Positions 27,001 through 33,000 of a stretch of DNA of 64,000 bases are shown in pieces; positions within the stretch are counted from its first letter, which is position 1; every line of letters starts with the position of its first letter. Position numbers and translations under genes: made by a program. The notes beneath the pieces are model-generated. The model searched no databases. It was not told where the DNA came from and saw only the letters and a list, made by a program, of their open reading frames with translations. The DNA comes from Babylonia areolata (lineage: Eukaryota; Mollusca; Gastropoda; Neogastropoda; Buccinidae), in contig NC_134883.1 of NCBI RefSeq assembly GCF_041734735.1, forward strand, positions 12,940,310 to 13,004,309. The letters run 5' to 3'.

Positions 27001-30000
27001 TGGAATATTGGGGAATCTACTCCAGCGGTGATCTTTGTTTCATGATATGATTGACAAAGACACAGGTGAGTGCATGCTGATTTATATTGGAATATTGGGG
27101 GAAATGTATGTGGGGGGAATATGCATACTGTGATCTTCAAATAGAGAACTTTGACCTGCACAGGCAGATTTGGACAGGGGTGGGTTGGGAGGGAACGGAG
27201 GTGGGGTGGGGTCTGAGACTTTCAGGGGACAGTGGGGTTTTGTAAACCTGGGCATTCCCACACACTATTTCCCGTTAACATAAAGCTGCAGAGAGAAGGG
27301 GTTTTAATACTCTGTTTGTGAGTATTGTTAGCATATATAAGAAATGTATTGCTATCAGAAAGAGTAGGATTACTTTGCCAAACACACACACTGACACACA
27401 CACAAAAGAAAACATCTGTATTGAAATCCTCATCAGATGCCTGCTTAAATTCAGCAGATGTGTGTGTGTATGTGTGTTGATGCTGTCTGTGTGGAACACA
27501 AAATCTGGTGATGCTGAATGCCAGCCTCATGAGAAAAAAAATGGAGCAGTAGGGATGTTGACAAGAATCAGGTGATCATCTTTCCATGCCTCAGACTCTC
27601 TGTATCCACCTCTGACCTTTTGGATCATTACTATTTATAACTGCTTATTTATTGTTCGCATTCCCCTTCACAAGGGATCAAGGCCTAAAGTGAAAAAGCC
27701 ATCTTAAGTCTTGAGCCTTGTCTCTTTTCTCACCCTGGGTTTTGTCTCACCCTGGGTTTTTCTCACCTGGGTTTTTTTTTTCTGAATATTGTCACTGTCT
27801 GTCTCTGTCCTTTTCTCACTCTGTGAGATAGACTGTCATGGTTTGTGTTTCTCAAGGAGGTATCACTGGATTCAGACAAATCCATATACACTACACCACA
27901 TCTGCTAGGCAGATGCTTGACCAGCAGCATAACCCAACATGCTTTGTCAGACCTTGAGTGCATATATGTATGTGCGTGTACCTGTCCAAGTGGATTTCTT
28001 CTAACTTTGCCAGAGGACAACCCTTTTGTTGCTGTAAATTCTTTATCCAGTGCGCCAAGTGTGTGCTGCACTCAGGACCACAGTTTATCATCTCATTCAA
28101 ATGACCAGACGCTCAGTTTGATTTTCCAGTCAAACTTGGAAGAAAGGGCAAGACTGGGAATCATCAAACACAGACCCATGTGGACACTGTGTTTGTAGAT
28201 AGGTGTCTTCACCAATCTACCACGATCTCCTCTCTGTGTTTGTAGATAGGTGTCTTCACCAATCTACCACCATCTCCTCTCTGTGTAGATAGGTGTCTTC
28301 ACCAATCTAACATGATCTCCTCTCTGTGTTTGTAGATAGGTGTCTTCACCAATCTAACATGATCTCCTCTCTGTGTTTGTAGATAGGTGTCTTCACCAAT
28401 CTACCACGATCTCCTCTCTGTGTAGATAGGTGTCTTCACCAATCTACCACGATCTCCTCTCTGTGTAGATAGGTGTCTTCACCAATCTACCACTATCTCC
28501 TCTCTGTGTTTGTAGATAGGTGTCTTCACCAATCTACCACAATCTCCTCTCTGTGTAGATAGGTGTCTTCACCAATCTACCACAATCTCCTCTCTGTGTA
28601 GATAGGTGTCTTCACCAATCTACCACAATCTCCTCTCTGTGTAGATAGGTGTCTTCACCAATCTAACATGATCTCCTCTCTGTGTTTGTAGATAGGTGTC
28701 TTCACCAATCTACCACGATCTCCTCTCTGTGTTTGTAGATAGGTGTCTTCACCAATCTAACATGATCTCCTCTCTGTGTTTGTAGATAGGTGTCTTCACC
28801 AATCTACCACCATCTCCTCTTTGTGTTTGTAGATAGGTGTCTTCATCAATCTACCATGATCTCCTCTCTGTGTTTGTAGATAGGTGTCTTCACCAATCTA
28901 CCACAATCTCCTCTCTGTGTTTGTAGATAGATGTCTTCACCAGTCTACCACAATCTCCTCTCTGTGTCTGTAGATAGGTGTCTTCACCAATCTACCACTT
29001 TCTCCTCTCTGTGTCTGTAGATAGGTGTCTTCACCAGTCTACCACAATCTCATCTCTGTGTAGATAGGTGTCTTCACCAGTCTACCACAATCTCATCTCT
29101 GTGTAGATAGGTGTCTTCACCAATCTACCACGATCTCCTCTCTGTGTTTGTAGATAGGTGTCTTCACCAATCTACCACGATCTCTTCTCTGTGTAGATAG
29201 GTGTCTTCACCAATCTACCACTTTCTCCTCTCTGTGTTTGTAGATAGGTGTCTTCACCAATCTACCACAATCTTCTCTATGTGTCTGTAGATAAGTGTCT
29301 TCACCAATCTACCACAATCTTCTCTCTGTGTCTGTAGATAAGTGTCTTCACCAGTCTACCACGGTCTCCTCTCCCCAGGTTGTGGTGTTGGCGAGACTGG
29401 GAATCATCAAACCCAGACCCTCGTGGGATACTGTACTTGCAGATAAGCATCTTAACCATTCTACCACGATCTCCTCTCCCCAGGTTGTGGTGTTGGTATG
29501 TGCGCTGGCCGTGGAAGGCAGTGTGCGAGAGGCCCTGGGCCTCATCGACCAGCCATTGAGCAAGATGATGACTTCCACAGAGGTGGCGCCGGGCGTGAGC
29601 GACTTTGTGACTCGCCAGTACTCCACCAATGAAACCCTCATGGACCTGGACCCAGGCTTGATGGTCAGCGTGATTGATGCTGTGCGATACAAGTATGTTT
29701 GTTTTGTTTTTTGTGATAATAATGGTAATGGTGATGATAATCACGTTCTGTGCCATGTCCCACTGTTGCAGACTCTTGCAGGGGTCTGATTCCTGTCCTG
29801 AATGGCCTAAATATGTTTATTTGTGTATATGATATATTGTATATGGATATATATATACATATATATACACACAGATAAACATATTTATGTCATCACTCTT
29901 ATGTATCTTCCAGTCAATGGCTTTAATTGTTTGATTTTGCTCCACCTCACTGCTTGGCTTTGTCAGCTACTGTACAATGTTTTTGTTTGTTTTGTTTTTG

Positions 30001-33000
30001 TTTGTTTGTTTGTTTTTTGACTCACTTGTATAAACAAAAAAGTGTTTCATATAAACGTGTTAACCCTTTCACTGCCAGGAAAATAAGATTTAAGTGAAAT
30101 CTATTTGCCAGGGTTTTTTCACAAAAAACGGGTATAAATTTTCAAAACATTCTGTGCTCTTTGTTATTGGAGAAAGACCCATAAAAGTATATATTTTCTG
30201 AAAGGTAAATGAATAAAGAATACAAAACACACGCTGTTTTCCCATTTTATATATTTTTAGTGACATGCTGTTGTTCTGAAATCAGTGTTTTGTTTTTTGT
30301 CACATTTTCAACTTGTTCATTACAAACATTAGTCAGGTAATTTCCACAAAAACATCATATTTTCTGGACAAATGGATATCTGCAAACACAAAATCATACT
30401 AGAACAACCACAATATATATATATATATATTTTTAAGAGATAGATACACAATACATTGTGACTTCTCCAAGTGATAAGATGGATGTGAGGCCACGCCCCC
30501 TCAGTCTCCACCCCCTCTCCTCCTCACCCCTCTCACACGGTCACTTGATTCAGTTCTCATCAGACCGCGTTAGCTGCGTGCCAAGAATATCGCTCTGCTG
30601 CTAATTCGGTCATCTGTCGTCTGCTAACATCTGTACAGCTGGCATCACTCACTGACAGTCGCATCTTGGCCACTCTCTTGATTACTCCCTTTATTTTCTA
30701 TCAGATCGTCCTATAAATGTTCATCTCTATCTTCTCCTTCGAATTTACGCTTCAATTCTTTCTGAGCATCAGCTAAAGAAGGAAATCATGGTTGATTTAG
30801 TTCGTCACGATCGCATGTCTTGAGCACGGCATCAGTCCAACATTTTGTTGAGCGAGCAAGGAGAGAAGTCAGGCAAACACTTGGACAGTGACCCAACCAA
30901 AACGTTCAAATAAAGGACTGCTTCATGGCGTAGATGGGGTTTCTAGCTATGAATAGAATCTAAAGAGATTCCCCAGGCTAAAGCTACCACTATTTTTGCC
31001 AAGGAAGTGAATGCAAACCAGGGAAAAGTCAGAATATTTCGATGACGAGTTATCTCGTCATGCAGGCAGCGAAGCATACATGTTTGCCATGACGAGTTAT
31101 CTCGTCATGCAGGCAGCCTAGGGGTTAAGACAGTATGTGGACAGAGTGAATGTGGCAGTTAACCAGACCATGGACTGTGACACAGTTTGTTGGACCGTGC
31201 AGTCAAAGACATGTCATTCCTACTGTCTGCTGACTTTGTCCCAGACATACAACACAGACAGCGTATGGACAGACAGACAGGTGTGTCAGAGGTGAATGTT
31301 GGACTGATGTCAGAGACTGAATCAGAAGATGGTGGACAATTACCAACCCTTTCTGTAAAGGGAGAAACTAGATGATGTGGTAATATCAGATTTGATGGAG
31401 ACAAGTGAAAGAAAGTGAGTCTTATGTTATAACCAGGTTTCCATTTTGGTTTGGGACCACGTTACAAGGCTGTATTCTCACCGTACATCCCATGGTCAGT
31501 CAACCAAGGCTCAGACATGCAGACACCTGCAGTGTTGTTGTGGAAATGTGCACTGTTTCAGGAGCCTGTCCTTTGAAATGGCCCAGAAGTGTGTGCTGGG
31601 GGTGGTGCGGGCACTGGACGAGGAACAGCAGGCGCCTGTGGTGGCCGTCACAGTGGAGTTTGTGGCCTCCGCCATCACCAACTTTCACCTGGCGCCTGCC
31701 ATGACTGGTCAGTTGCCCACACACACCCAGTTGTTTTTTTTATTTCTCACTGTAAATCATGAATCGAAAAAATAGATATGCGTATAGTTACATGCGTTGG
31801 GGAAAAAATCTTAATTTCAGTCTTTGTATGTTTTATTACAGACTTTTTTTTTCTTTGAGTTAACCATAGATGCCCCAATTTAAATCTTTTTTTTTTTTAA
31901 ATTATGAATTTTAGAAAAATTATTTGTTTACAGTTATATGTATGGGAGCAAATCATAGTTTGTCATTGTATATTTTGATTACATTACTCTTTTTTTTCTT
32001 TTTTTGTAGTTGAAGATGTGGTTACAATTTCATGCGTGAAAAAAATAAGAATTTGAATCATTATGTATTTGATTATTTGATTACACACTCTCTTTGTTCT
32101 TTTTTAAACATACATGTGAAAAACGAAAATCGGATTTTGAGCCATTGTGTAAGATGATACTTCAAGTTAAGTTGGAGTAGGATTCTTACAGTATTCAACA
32201 GGAAACATTACACAAAAGAAAAAAACAGACAGTATGATTGTAAAAATAAGAAATGGGCCCAACAAGATCAGAAAGGTATGGGGAAGAGGAAGAAATGGTA
32301 ACTGGTTGAAAGAAAATAATTATGAAGTCAGTACATAAAAAGAGAGATAGAAGGTCATACACTGTTTGGTAAGTATTGTATTGTTTTGTTTTGTTTTGTT
32401 TTTGTCAAAACAGATTTTTCTGTGCGAATTCAGGTTTTCCTTTTTCTTTCGGGGGTGTATTTGTTTCACTATCGAAGTTCAAAGAGGATTTTTCCACAGA
32501 AGTTTTCCAGGCACAACCCTTCTGTTGCTGTGCATGCTGGGGACACAGGACCTCAGTTTATCAGCTCATCTGAAAGACTAACACCCCGACCACCACTCAA
32601 GGTCTAGTGGAGGGGGGCAGTTAGAATCCTGGTCCACACATAATGGAAGCAGGGGATGAGGAAGTTTCTCCAGTTAGTAATGAAAATGTTTAAAGAGTAC
32701 ATAAATGAATAGATATTCTTGGGGGTTTTTTTTTTTTTTTTTTTTTTTTTTAGGATTTGTATTTGTATTTCTTTTTGTCACAACAGATTTCTCTGTGTGA
32801 AATTCGGGCTGCTCTGCCCAGGGAGAGCGCGTCGCTACACTACTGTGCCACCGGGTTGTTGTTTTGTTTTTTGTTTTTTCCTTGCATGCAGTTTTTTTTT
32901 GTTTTTTTTTTTTCCTATCGAAGTGGATTTTTCTACAGAATTTTGCCAGGAACAACCCTTTTGTTGCCGTGGGTTCTTTTACTTGCGCTAAGTGCATGCT

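Noticed and set aside
28190-29380. CRISPR-like array of regular repeats
   Set aside because: Units are directly adjacent without unique spacers; it is a eukaryotic minisatellite.
31187-31375. Possible extra exon between exons 11 and 12
   Set aside because: Exons 11 and 12 already join in phase, and this frame ends in a stop without a good donor.
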